DNA of 64,000 nucleotides from positions 1-64,000 of the forward strand of contig NZ_CP108515.1 in NCBI RefSeq assembly GCF_035989305.1, given 5' to 3'. Origin of the DNA: Streptomyces sp. NBC_01233 (GTDB taxonomy: Bacteria > Actinomycetota > Actinomycetes > Streptomycetales > Streptomycetaceae). The notes beneath the pieces were generated by a model. It searched no databases and was not told the DNA's origin. It saw only the letters and a program-made list of their open reading frames with translations. This document shows, one piece after another, positions 33,987-42,374 of the stretch (the stretch's first letter is position 1; every line of letters starts with the position of its first letter). Both the position numbers and the translations under genes were made by a program.

Positions 33987-34512
33987 CCACCACCGACCTG
34001 TACGAGATCGCGACCAGCGAGGGCGACGACGGCACCCCGCACCCCGTCGAACAGATATGGACTCCCTGCGCCGACGACGCAGCCGACAGCGGGTTCATCG
34101 CCCACCGCGACCTCCGCATCACCGGGATCGACAACCCCACCGACGACCACCTCTACCCGTCGCGTTCCTCGCGCTCGGACACCAGCGGTGGACCGACGTC
34201 ATCGAGGCCGCCGCCGCGTACATGGCCCGGACCCACGGCTGGCGGAACCTTCACCTCTACCCCGGCGACGACCCCTCCGTACTCATCCCCCTCATTCCCC
34301 GCGCGGTCCACACCCACGGCGTCTTCTTACGGCACCCGCACCCGGACCACGGCTGCGGATGCGAGTGGGACGACACCTGGCGCATGGTCTGGACACCCGA
34401 AACCGAACCCGGGGCTGTGCCGGTAACCGCCCTGTGGCACCCCGCCGCACAGGCGACCGCCGCCGGCATCCCTAACCCTGACCATGGCGCGCCCGCGACC
34501 TGGGCGGCCTGA
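33983..34512 (+). pseudogene. Hypothetical gene with a one-base frameshift
   Basis: From GTG 33983 the frame reads TTTDLYEIATSEGDDGTPHP, SGFIAHRDLRITGIDNPTDD, HLYP; after about 34160 the sensible reading continues in another frame: AFLALGHQRWTDVIEAAAAY, THGWRNLHLYPGDDPSVLIP, HGCGCEWDDTWRMVWTPETE, ending at 34512. One missing C in the ACCCG near 34160 would join the two. It is either a true frameshift or a sequencing error. No family recognised; the Cys/His/Asp cluster HPHPDHGCGCEWDD is a possible metal site. Confidence 0.6.
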
Positions 34513-34564
34513 CATGAAGGCCCGACTCCTCCGTGATCACCTGCGGGGGAGCCGGGCCTTCATG
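34513..34564 (+). terminator. Hairpin terminator upstream of the partition region
   Basis: CATGAAGGCCCG (34513-34524) pairs with CGGGCCTTCATG (34553-34564), with additional complementary CTCC/GGAG bases inside. It follows directly after the stop at 34512. Confidence 0.8.
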
Positions 34565-34670
34565 TGTTTCACGACGAGTCGGGCCCCTGCCGGAGCGCGC
34601 GAAAGACGGGATGAGCATCCCGACTTGCTGCGCATTCGAAGAGGTCACCTTGGGACGGCGAGCCCCGCAT

Positions 34671-34688
34671 GTTTTACGGCCGTAAAAC
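34671..34688. promoter_or_regulatory. parS-like centromere site 1
   Basis: GTTTTACGGCCGTAAAAC, a perfect 18-bp palindrome, 175 bp upstream of parA. The same sequence recurs at 34742-34759 and inside parB at 36413-36430. An AT-rich perfect palindrome of this size in GC-rich DNA next to parAB is the expected ParB target. Confidence 0.85.
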
Positions 34689-34740
34689 TCGCCGAGCGCG
34701 ACCGCCCCCTGGGGCAGTCAGGCCGTCGCCCACCGCACGA

Positions 34741-34760
34741 GGTTTTACGGCCGTAAAACC
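34741..34760. promoter_or_regulatory. parS-like centromere site 2
   Basis: Second copy of the palindrome, extended by one G/C pair to 20 bp, 104 bp upstream of the parA ATG. The two upstream sites are 71 bp apart, close to seven helical turns. An imperfect dyad with CTCTC/GAGAG arms (34789-34807) follows and may be the ParA-ParB operator at the promoter. Confidence 0.85.
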
Positions 34761-34863
34761 ACGGCGCTCCGCACGCCCTGATGGATGCTCTCTGATCATC
34801 TGAGAGGATGCTTCCCGTCCATCCGAAGTACCGGGTTCCCGGGAAGTAGTCGGAGAGAAGTAC

Positions 34864-35616
34864 ATGCCCTACATCACCGTGCTCTTGAACCGTAAGGGCG
34901 GGGTCGGCAAGTCACTCTTGTCGGTCAACCTCGCTGCGGTCTACGCAGACATCCTCGGCTGCGATGGCGCCGAGACCGCAGCTGGCCCGTCCGTAGCGGT
35001 CGTCTCAATAGACCCCCAGGGCACCAGCATCGAACATGCCGAGAAGGTGAGGAAGGCCGGCAGGCCCGTCCCCTTCCGCGTGGTCGATGCCAGCCAGAGC
35101 CTCGAGAAGCTGCGCCGTCTGCGCAGCGCCAAGGCCGACATCATCATCGTCGACACCCCCGGCTTCATGCCGCTGAAGGCAGAGGACGAAGAGGACGAGT
35201 CCATCGATCCTCTCGGTGACGGAACCACCGGAGACTCGCTCCGGGCGGTCCTCGATGTCGCCGACGACGTCATCGTCCCCCTTGAAGCAGAGGGATCCGC
35301 CTTCACCCCGACCAGGGTCACCGTGGAGCGCGTCCTCATTCCCCGCCAGATCCCCTATGGGGTCGTCGTCAACAACTGGGACCCCCGAGACGGCACCGCA
35401 GACCGCGACCGCACCATCAGCCTCGCTCAGCGCAGAGGCTGGGAGCTGTTCAACGCCACCGTCCGTCACTACAAGCCGCACACCCGCGGCATCACCAACG
35501 GGCGGTTCTGCACCCAGTACGAGTCCAACCACATCGCCACCAAGGCCAAGCAGGACTTCGTGTCCCTCGCCCTGGAACACCAGCTCCGCCGCCAGAAGTA
35601 CACAGGAGGCCGGTGA
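34864..35616 (+). CDS. parA: ParA-family partition ATPase
   Basis: Encodes 250 residues. The deviant Walker A KGGVGKS is at residues 11-17 (NRKGGVGKSLLSVNLAA), Walker A' in AVVSIDPQGTS (about 63-73) and Walker B in ADIIIVDTPGF (about 97-107). A long acidic insertion (AEDEEDESIDPLGDG) follows Walker B. ParA ATPases bind the nucleoid non-specifically and move ParB-parS complexes to daughter cells. No N-terminal HTH is present, so this is the short (Ib-like) or chromosomal-type ParA. The stop overlaps the parB ATG (TGATG). Confidence 0.93.
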   Translation: MPYITVLLNRKGGVGKSLLSVNLAAVYADILGCDGAETAAGPSVAVVSIDPQGTSIEHAEKVRKAGRPVPFRVVDASQSLEKLRRLRSAKADIIIVDTPGFMPLKAEDEEDESIDPLGDGTTGDSLRAVLDVADDVIVPLEAEGSAFTPTRVTVERVLIPRQIPYGVVVNNWDPRDGTADRDRTISLAQRRGWELFNATVRHYKPHTRGITNGRFCTQYESNHIATKAKQDFVSLALEHQLRRQKYTGGR

Positions 35617-36812
35617 TGGCCAAGCACGATGAGTTCGACGACTTCTTCGGCGACGAAGATGACACCCCAGTCGTCGACACCCGAGCCGACGGCCGCCTGC
35701 TCCGCGTCCCCCTCCGCCGGCTTGCCCCCAACCTGGTCAATCCGCGTATCGACTTCGGGACCGAAGCCGAGCTGATCGACCTCGGCAAGAGCCTGCTGCG
35801 CCGCCAGATCCAGGCATGCCCCGCCGTCAGCCGCAGCGCCTACCTGAAACTGTGGTCCGACCACGCGGAGCGGATCGGTGACGTCGACTACGTCCTCGTC
35901 ACCGGTGAGCGCCGATACCGTGGAGCCACGGCCGCCGGCAGCCCCACCTTGAACTGTGTTGTCGACGACGGCTTGGCCAAAGACCGCAAGACGTTCATGG
36001 AGGCCGTGGTCTCCGAAAACGTCGACCGGCAGAACTTCAACCCCATAGAAGAGGCATACGCAGTCCAATCCCTGGTTGCCGAGTTCGGCTCCAACCGCGC
36101 TGTAGCCCAGCACTTCGAACGGGTCGACGGCTGGGTCACCCAGCGCATACTCCTCACCCACCTGGCCCCCGAAGCCCAAGACCTGGTCCGGACGAAAGCC
36201 ATGCCGCTCGACGCCGCGCGGTCGCTGGGCAAGCTGGCCAGAGACAACGCCTGGGACGGCCCGAAGCAGCTCTCATGGTGGGAAGACGAGCAGAAGCAGC
36301 GGGCGACCACATCTGCCGAACGATCGGCAGCCAAGAAGGCCAGCAAGGCGTCTGCCATTCCCAAGCCGCTGACCGGCGTGAAGCCTGCCGGGACCGAGCA
36401 GGAGGCCGATCAGTTTTACGGCCGTAAAACTGTCTCGACTGGTACCGCCCCAGGCGTACCTCAAGTAGCGGCGCAGCCAGCACCCATCAACTCAGGCGGT
36501 GAGGGAGCGGGACCCCGAGCATCGGACGAATCGACGCACCAGAACCGCGTACCTGACCCCCGGCCCGCTGGGCACGAAGTTGCGACTGCGGGGGTGACAT
36601 CAGACGGCCCATGGCACAGCGGCGCTGCGTTGATGGACGCCGCCGTCGAGCGCCTTTCCCCGTCTGAACGCAGCAAGTTCATCCTCCGCTACTTCCAGGT
36701 CAGCAGTGGGGTCGACGCGGTCATCGAGGACATGAGGGGCACGCTGACCGTCGAGGATCGAAGCTCACTCGCCGTCATCCTGGAGCAGATCGCAAACGGA
36801 CTCCTCAGATAG
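35616..36812 (+). CDS. parB: ParB-family centromere-binding protein
   Basis: Encodes 398 residues from ATG 35616, GGAGG eight bases upstream. The ParB/Srx CTP-binding core is seen in RLAPNLVNPRIDFGTEAELI, YVLVTGERRYRGATAAG and FMEAVVSENVDRQNFNPIEE (about residues 30-150). An HTH follows (NRAVAQHFERVDGWVTQRIL). The central part from about 230 to 310 is disordered, and the C-terminal ~80 residues (ALMDAAVERLSPSERSKFIL) form the dimerisation region. It should load at the three GTTTTACGGCCGTAAAAC sites, one of which lies within this gene. Confidence 0.9.
   Translation: MAKHDEFDDFFGDEDDTPVVDTRADGRLLRVPLRRLAPNLVNPRIDFGTEAELIDLGKSLLRRQIQACPAVSRSAYLKLWSDHAERIGDVDYVLVTGERRYRGATAAGSPTLNCVVDDGLAKDRKTFMEAVVSENVDRQNFNPIEEAYAVQSLVAEFGSNRAVAQHFERVDGWVTQRILLTHLAPEAQDLVRTKAMPLDAARSLGKLARDNAWDGPKQLSWWEDEQKQRATTSAERSAAKKASKASAIPKPLTGVKPAGTEQEADQFYGRKTVSTGTAPGVPQVAAQPAPINSGGEGAGPRASDESTHQNRVPDPRPAGHEVATAGVTSDGPWHSGAALMDAAVERLSPSERSKFILRYFQVSSGVDAVIEDMRGTLTVEDRSSLAVILEQIANGLLR
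36411..36432. promoter_or_regulatory. parS-like site 3, inside parB
   Basis: The 18-bp core palindrome recurs at 36413-36430, here extended to 22 bp of perfect symmetry by CA/TG on its outside. It lies in the part of parB that encodes the disordered linker, where codons are free to hold a DNA signal. Confidence 0.8.
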
Positions 36813-36893
36813 CTCCAGGGGCCGACCAAGGGCCTGCGTGGTATCCGCGAACGCTCCTAGGAACCGGCTGCGCAGCGCGCAACACGGAGGCCC

Positions 36894-37488
36894 TCAGGGT
36901 GAGGCTGACGGTGACCCGTCCGGAGGCGAGGACCCGGGCGTACGTTCCAGGCCCGCAGGCGGCCAGGGCCACCGCGAGTGAGGCCGCGGCCGTCTCGGCC
37001 GGCCCTGCACCCCAGCGGGTTCGTCCTCGGCTGCGGGTGCCTGGCGAGGGAGTCCGAGGCGGGCGGCGAGGAGCACGGCGAGGGCCTGGGCGGCAGCCGC
37101 GTTCAGCGTGACGGTCACCAGGGCGGCCCCGAACTGGTGGACACGGTGCCGGGTCAGACCACGGGCAGTGGGCGCCTGGCGCAGCGCCGCACTCGCTCCG
37201 GCCGCCGCTCTGCCACCGGCGGCGTCGCCCGGCTTGGTTCCGGCCCCGGCCTGTTCGGCGCGCTCCACGACGGCGGCCGCCGCCACAGGCACGACCGCGA
37301 GGATCTCCGCGCACTCAGGGTCGAGCTGGGCGAGCGCACCGGCCAGGATCCCGAGGGCGGCGGCCACGTCCTCCACCGCGCCCACGCTCCACCGCGACGG
37401 GGTCGGCGGCGTCGGCCAGCGTGCACGCCGCGACGACGGCCTCCTCCGCCAGCACCTCCACGTGGCCCGGCTCGGTCGTCAGCTTCAT
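36894..37488 (-). pseudogene. Hypothetical gene, probably frameshifted
   Basis: From ATG 37488 the frame reads KLTTEPGHVEVLAEEAVVAA, CTLADAADPVAVE and then becomes Arg/Gly-rich. In the next frame from about 37385 it continues sensibly as GAVEDVAAALGILAGALAQL, DPECAEILAVVPVAAAAVVE and GAALVTVTLNAAAAQALAVL. Loss or gain of one base near 37388 would unite them. Alternatively two genes overlap, the second starting at GTG 37385. The protein is Ala-rich and helical, with no recognised family. Confidence 0.45.
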
Positions 37489-37609
37489 GTTCCGCCCAAC
37501 GAGATGTGACCGCGCAAGGTCGTGCGCGCTGATCACATGATGACGCCCGCGACACCGCTGGCCGTGCCAGGTCGCGGGGGCACCGGGCAGCCCGTAGACC
37601 GGACGTAAG

Positions 37610-38314
37610 GTGCTTCGGCCGCCGGTGGAACCGATGCTGGCGCAGGCCCGCGACATGGTGCCCGCGCCTGGCGCGCTGCCCGGTGAGCTGCGGTTCCAGC
37701 AGAAGTTCGACGGCTGCCGGGCGATCGTCTTCACACCGTGGCCGGCGCCCGGCCTGCTGCTGGTGCAGTCCCGCCGCGGCAGCCTCCTGCACAGCCGCTT
37801 CCCTGATCTCGTGGCCGCGGCCGCAGACCTGCCCGACGGACCGGTCCTCGATGGCGAGCTGATCGTGTGGGCTGAGGGCCAGATGCCGTTCGAGGCTCTC
37901 CAACGGCGAGCGGTCTCCGGCGGCCGCACCGCCGCCCGCCTCGCCGCAGAGGCGTCGGCACACTTCATCGTCTTCGACATCCTTCAGATCGACGGCCAGG
38001 AGCTGCTGCACATCCCTTACGGCACCGTGCGAGGACCGCAGACGCTCGTGCTGGGCCGCCTCGACGAGACCGGGGCGCTGCGGCCGGTCGGCCGCAGTAC
38101 GCAGCTTCGGCCAGATGCGGCGCGCGACCTGGCCGAGCGGCTGACGCTGGCATGGCCCGGGCATCCGTGGGAGGGCGTGCGGTTCACGACCTCATGGGGG
38201 TCGCGCACCCCGCTCGAGGTCGTGCTGGTCGATCCCACGCAGGTCGCCGAGATCATGGTGGACACGGCACTCCGGACTCAATCGAGCCACCGGGAAGCCA
38301 ACCCGGCGAGGTAG
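37610..38314 (+). pseudogene. ATP-dependent DNA ligase with a large internal in-frame deletion
   Basis: Encodes 234 residues from GTG 37610. Motif I KFDGCRAIVF holds the adenylated Lys (about residue 34), followed by LVQSRRGSLLHSRFPDLVAA and DGPVLDGELIVWAEG, the next nucleotidyltransferase blocks. After QIDGQELLHIPYGTVRG the sequence jumps to PQTLVLGRLDETGALRPVGR, which in homologues belongs near the OB-fold. The intervening EGLVIK (motif IV) and motif V regions, about 100 residues, are gone, although the frame is preserved. The last 15 residues are also unlike the family. Ligation activity is unlikely. Confidence 0.8.
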
Positions 38315-38574
38315 GAGAGGGACAACGCTGTCGCGGTGATCTGGAATCCGATGGTCCCTCCGGCCCAGTGGGCAGACAAGGCCGTGGCGGAAGCCACCCA
38401 GATGCTCGAACACCAGCTGCAGCCGACCAAGCTGGCGAGTTTGGAATCGTCGCCGAAACGGCCGGCCACCCAGGAGCGGAACCCCGCCGCGAGTGTGTCC
38501 TTGGTGATGAATCTGGTGATGCGGCACGTCGTGCCGAGGGAAAGGAGAAACTCCACAAGGGTCATGAGATCCAC
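38278..38574 (-). CDS. DUF1360-like small membrane protein
   Basis: Encodes 98 residues from GTG 38574 (ATG 38565 is a good alternative). The sequence RITRFITKDTLAAGFRSWVA, then LVGCSWCSSIWVASATALSA with its C-x2-C-x2-W pattern, is typical of DUF1360 proteins found in actinobacterial phages and plasmids. Two hydrophobic helices (the Trp-rich one and FQITATALSLSYLAGLASRW) suggest a membrane location. Function of the family is unknown. It lies next to another phage-type small gene. Confidence 0.7.
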   Translation of the reverse strand: MDLMTLVEFLLSLGTTCRITRFITKDTLAAGFRSWVAGRFGDDSKLASLVGCSWCSSIWVASATALSAHWAGGTIGFQITATALSLSYLAGLASRWLD

Positions 38575-38604
38575 CCCGTCACCGTGAGGGCACCCGGACG
38601 GTCG

Positions 38605-38754
38605 CTACTGATTGGTGATGCCAAGGCCGCCCGTGCGTTGGTTGGCCGCGTCGGCTTCTTGCCCGGTGTAGTACTGGCGCACGGTGCCGTCGGGCAGGTT
38701 CAGCTGGTAGATGACGACGGTCGGGCGGGCACCGCCGCCGCAATTGCAGGCCAT
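38605..38754 (-). CDS. Tiny phage-type protein (DUF7196-like)
   Basis: A 49-codon gene from ATG 38754 with GGAGCGGAAC before it. It reads MACNCGGGARPTVVIYQLNL, PDGTVRQYYTGQEADAANQR and ends ...GLGITNQ. The start MxCxCGG followed by a short beta-type 'tVrqYyT...EA.A' segment matches small proteins encoded near tail genes of actinobacteriophages. It precedes the DUF1360 gene on the same strand by 30 bp, so both may come from one phage. Confidence 0.65.
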   Translation of the reverse strand: MACNCGGGARPTVVIYQLNLPDGTVRQYYTGQEADAANQRTGGLGITNQ

Positions 38755-38839
38755 GTTCCGCTCCTTGTGTGACTCCTGCGGTGAGGGGCGGCGGGCCGGT
38801 CGGCGTGCCGCCGTACCGCCCCGCCTATCCTTGTGCTCC

Positions 38840-38880
38840 AGCAGTCGTCTCCCGTACTTGCACTACGGGAGACGACTGCT
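38840..38880. terminator. 17-bp perfect-stem bidirectional terminator
   Basis: AGCAGTCGTCTCCCGTA (38840-38856) pairs perfectly with TACGGGAGACGACTGCT (38864-38880) around a 7-nt loop. It lies about 95 bp beyond the stop of the Ig-repeat gene and insulates it from the phage-type genes. Confidence 0.85.
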
Positions 38881-38975
38881 CTTCCGGGTCGCTCGTCAAC
38901 TCATCTGCCGGCAAGCCCGGTTCACGTGAAGTCCCGTAACCTCTGCGGCCGCAGTGCGCGAGCCGGAGCCGAGCC

Positions 38976-40694
38976 TCAGGGGAAGCAGATGGACAGGGTG
39001 CTGGACGAGGAGACGCCCCCGCTGGTCGCGGTGTAGCCGGAGAACAGCACCTGCCCGATGGTGAGGGTGGCTGTGCAGCTGGCATTGCCGCTCGCGTTGG
39101 CGACGGCGGTGCACACCACAGGGCCAGCGGGGCCGTCCAGGTGGAAGGTGACCGTAGCGCCGGGAGTCGCGCCACTCGCGCTGAAGGTGGCGGTGGCGAA
39201 GGCCCAGGGCAGCGGGGGGATGTTGAGCCGGTAGCAGGCGGGGTGTGCTGTGAGCCCCGTCGCCGCTCCCACGGTCACGGTCGTCGTGGCGGCGACACCG
39301 ATGCAGGTGCAGGTGGTGGTCGCGGCGAGCACGGTGGCTGTGACGACGGTGCTGCCGACGGGCAGCGCACTGGTGGTGGCGGTGGCCTGGCCCGCTGCGG
39401 TGGTGACGCCGACGCCGAGCGGGCCGCTGGTGGTGGCGAACAGTACGGTCGCGCCCGGGACCGGAACACCGCCGCAGGTGATGGTGGCGGTGAGGGTCAC
39501 CGGCTGGCCTGCGGCCGGGTTGGCCGGCGAGGACGACAGGGTGACCACGCAGTCCGCCGCGGCCGTGACGGTCACGGTCGTCGTGGCGGCGACACCGATG
39601 CAGGTGCAGGTGGTGGTCGCGGCGAGCACGGTGGCTGTGACGACGGTGCTGCCGACGGGCAGCGCACTGGTGGTGGCGGTGGCCTGGCCCGCTGCGGTGG
39701 TGACGCCGACGCCGAGCGGGCCGCTGGTGGTGGCGAACAGTACGGTCGCGCCCGGGACCGGAACACCGCCGCAGGTGATGGTGGCGGTGAGGGTCACCGG
39801 CTGGCCTGCGGCCGGGTTGGCCGGCGAGGACGACAGGGTGACCACGCAGTCCGCCGCGGCCGTGACGGTCACGGTCGCCGTGGCGGCGACACCGATGCAG
39901 GTGCAGGTGGTGGTCGCGGCGAGCACGGTGGCTGTGACGACGGTGCTGCCGACGGGCAGCGCACTGGTGGTGGCGGTGGCCTGGCCCGCTGCGGTGGTGA
40001 CGCCGACGCCGAGCGGGCCGCTGGTGGTGGCGAACAGTACGGTCGCGCCCGGGACCGGAACACCGCCGCAGGTGATGGTGGCGGTGAGGGTCACCGGCTG
40101 GCCTGCGGCCGGGTTGGCCGGCGAGGACGACAGGGTGACCACGCAGTCCGCCGCGGCCGTGACGGTCACGGTCGCCGTGGCGGCGACACCGATGCAGGTG
40201 CAGGTGGTGGTCGCGGCGAGCACGGTGGCTGTGACGACGGTGCTGCCGACGGGCAGCGCACTGGTGGTGGCGGTGGCCTGGCCCGCTGCGGTGGTGACCC
40301 CGACTCCCAGGGAGCCGCTGGTGGTGGCGAACAGTACGGTCGCGCCCGGGACCGGAACACCGCCGCAGGTGATGGTGGCGGTGAGGGTCACCGGCTGGCC
40401 TGCGGCCGGGTTGGCCGGCGAGGACGACAGGGTGACCACGCAGTCCGCCGCGGCCGTGACGGTCACGGTCGCCGTGGCGACGCCGCTTATGGCACCGGCA
40501 GCAATTACCGGGCCCGTTGTCGTCGCTGTGAAAGTGACGCTCGCATCGCCGAGGGCGTCTGCGGTTGCCGTCTGCGGGGCCACCGCGTCGTAGGTAAAAG
40601 TGATCAGTTCTCCGGGTGCGGCACCGGTGACGGCAGCTGTGAAGGTCTGGCCCACCGCGACGGTTGCGGGGGTGAGAGTGAGAGCGAGTGCCAT
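38976..40694 (-). CDS. Ig-like tandem-repeat protein
   Basis: Encodes 572 residues from ATG 40694 with GAAAGGGG upstream. After ~75 unique residues (LTLTPATVAVGQTFTAAVTG, APGELITFTYDAVAPQ) come four almost identical 99-residue bacterial Ig-like repeats, each with VTVTAAADCVVTLSSSPANP, AGQPVTLTATITCGGVPVPG and TTTCTCIGVAATATVT, then a different C-terminal domain (ATFSASGATPGATVTFHLDG). Each repeat has paired cysteines likely to form disulphides. No signal peptide is visible although the domains are of extracellular type. It is preceded by the shared leader element (40940-40843). Confidence 0.85.
   Translation of the reverse strand: MALALTLTPATVAVGQTFTAAVTGAAPGELITFTYDAVAPQTATADALGDASVTFTATTTGPVIAAGAISGVATATVTVTAAADCVVTLSSSPANPAAGQPVTLTATITCGGVPVPGATVLFATTSGSLGVGVTTAAGQATATTSALPVGSTVVTATVLAATTTCTCIGVAATATVTVTAAADCVVTLSSSPANPAAGQPVTLTATITCGGVPVPGATVLFATTSGPLGVGVTTAAGQATATTSALPVGSTVVTATVLAATTTCTCIGVAATATVTVTAAADCVVTLSSSPANPAAGQPVTLTATITCGGVPVPGATVLFATTSGPLGVGVTTAAGQATATTSALPVGSTVVTATVLAATTTCTCIGVAATTTVTVTAAADCVVTLSSSPANPAAGQPVTLTATITCGGVPVPGATVLFATTSGPLGVGVTTAAGQATATTSALPVGSTVVTATVLAATTTCTCIGVAATTTVTVGAATGLTAHPACYRLNIPPLPWAFATATFSASGATPGATVTFHLDGPAGPVVCTAVANASGNASCTATLTIGQVLFSGYTATSGGVSSSSTLSICFP
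39271..40458 (-). repeat. Four 297-bp tandem repeats
   Basis: Period exactly 297 bp, with copies beginning (plus coordinate) at 39271, 39568, 39865 and 40162. Copies differ at only a handful of positions: GTCGTCGTG versus GTCGCCGTG near the left edge of each copy, and a small cluster of changes near 40298-40318 in the fourth copy. DNA-level identity implies recent amplification or gene conversion. Confidence 0.95.
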
Positions 40695-40842
40695 GTTGGA
40701 CAGCCCCTTTCGAAGGCTCCGTGAAGGACGTGGGGAGCTGCTGCACCCGGGAGGACAGGGAGCCGTCCGAGCGCTCGCACCTGTCGGGGGTGCCCTGAAG
40801 AGCACGGCGAAGTGGCGCATCACGCCGACAGCCGTCCATGGT

Positions 40843-40940
40843 CCCCCGACAGGGGATGGGCACCCCACCGTCGTTAACACCGATTGAAGGGAACGGCGGG
40901 ACGCCGCGCTATGGCCGACGACCGGGTTAGCTCGGATGGC
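40843..40940 (-). promoter_or_regulatory. Shared two-block leader element, copy 1 (upstream of Ig-repeat gene)
   Basis: On the minus strand GCCATCCGAG (40940-40931) is followed about 70 nt later by CGGTGGGGTGCCCATCCCCT (from 40870) and TCGGGGG. The second block ends 149 bp before the ATG at 40694. It is the most divergent of five copies in the window. Confidence 0.65.
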
Positions 40941-41566
40941 GTAGCGTATGTCGGTGGCGCGTGCCGCCCCCGGCCCCATGCCCCTACGACGGCGGCGCCC
41001 CGCCGGGTGACGGGGGGCCCAGCACTGGACGTGCTGCCGGGACTCAGGTGGCGAACTCCCTTCCTTGACCCCGGTAATGAGCGACGACCAGCCGTCCGCG
41101 GGACTGGCCGGGGCGGTCCGGCCGGATTCCGGTCCGGATCGCGTTTGTGCGCCGCAGGCGGTGGCTGCTGACCACGCGGCGGATTGAGCCGGCGCTGCGG
41201 AAGAGACCCGCCGGGGCCAGTGTTCGCCCATGTGGGGGTGCCGGTTCGTTCGCTGGCACAGAGCCGATTAAGGCACTCGAGCCCTCGCCAGTCTCTCTGG
41301 TATTCAGCAGAACGCTTCGATCAGGCTGCGGGTCCCGGTCTTCGTACCGCGAGTTGAAGATCGACGCCTTCATGACTCCCCTCTTCGCACCGCCTCTGCC
41401 TCTGCCTCTGCCTCGCACAACGACGAAGGTGAATGCGTGCAGGACGACGACACGGGATCCCTCTGTGAGCAGAATCGTTCATACAACCTTTGTAGGTGAC
41501 ATGTCGTGATAAGCCCTGCCCCGATGCATCTTCACATGTACTTTCTGAGCGACAGGAGGGGTAACG

Positions 41567-41854
41567 ATGACCGACCTACCGGCCTCAGTGGACGTGCTAC
41601 TCCGCGCGCCCCGTACCGTCTTGCCGCCACCAGCGGTGCGGGGGCGGCTCCGAAAAGCCCACGGCCTCACTCAGACACAACTAGCCGAAGCACTTGAGGT
41701 GAAGCGACTCGCGGTGACCCGGTGGGAATCGGGTGATGCAGAGCCTCGGGGCCAGCGTCGCGAGGCGTACGCTCGGCTACTTGCGGAACTGTCCGCTCTT
41801 TACCCTGCAGCCCTCGCAGCCTCTGCCGATAAGAGTGTCGAGATGCCGCCGTAA
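41567..41854 (+). CDS. Stand-alone HTH protein closely resembling the Tap N-terminus
   Basis: Encodes 95 residues from ATG 41567 with GGAGGGG upstream. It reads LPPPAVRGRLRKAHGLTQTQ, LAEALEVKRLAVTRWESGDA, EPRGQRREAYARLLAELSAL and then YPAAL. This is nearly collinear with Tap residues ~18-80 (LPPPAERKRLRAAHGLT, WESGKTEPRP, AYARLLKQLAELYPA). It ends where Tap's linker begins. It may regulate tap, compete with Tap at telomeres, or control its own promoter. A second such protein is at 33185-32919. Confidence 0.8.
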   Translation: MTDLPASVDVLLRAPRTVLPPPAVRGRLRKAHGLTQTQLAEALEVKRLAVTRWESGDAEPRGQRREAYARLLAELSALYPAALAASADKSVEMPP

Positions 41855-42374
41855 ACGCGTGGAGCGGTCTCCGTCGCCACAACGGGGACCGCTCCCTGGC
41901 GATCGACTCGCAGAACCTTCCAAGAACCCGAGTCGTGAACAGCGAAGTGACCTCTGTGGTTACACCCGTGAACGTTGGGTTTGCGTGGTCACCACCCCAG
42001 GATAGGGAACCTCGTCAGGATAGCCAGCACAGGACATACTTTTCATGCATGTCTGGCTACATCTCTGCTCTCGACTCCCCTAACAGGGAAGATCCGCCCG
42101 ATGCATCACCAGACGCGCCTCCGCCGTCGACTTGTAGGTGTGACCACCTTCTCGGCCTCGAACGCCCCGGTCTGGCCTACCGGCGCCCACGCCCGGCTCA
42201 GCGGGACCCCCTCGAAGATTCCTGTCTGCTTTACAAGAGCAGAGCCCCCGGCCGAAAACCTTTTGTCTCTGCAGATAGGTCTTCTGGGGCGGAAACGACA
42301 CACAACTACACGCCCTAGCATGCCGTCGGCAGCACAGCTCCGGGTTCGTTGGGCTCTGTGGGTGGTGGTGGCCA
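41855..42374. other. Intergenic region upstream of rep1, no gene seen
   Basis: No convincing protein frame. The region is less GC-rich than its surroundings and should contain the rep1 promoter and possibly part of the origin. Confidence 0.4.

Noticed and set aside
39271..40458. CRISPR-like regular repeats
   Set aside because: The period is 297 bp, there are no spacers between units and the frame is continuous; this is a tandem coding repeat.
39141..40724. Long plus-strand open frames (527 and 447 codons) opposite the Ig-repeat gene
   Set aside because: They are shadows of the repeated GC-rich sequence; composition is Gly/Arg or Val/Ala-skewed and the minus frame alone shows domain structure, a start and a ribosome site.
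41394..41415. CTCTGC microsatellite as a phase-variable tract
   Set aside because: It is only about four imperfect units, lies outside any confident gene and has no evident effect on a start or promoter.
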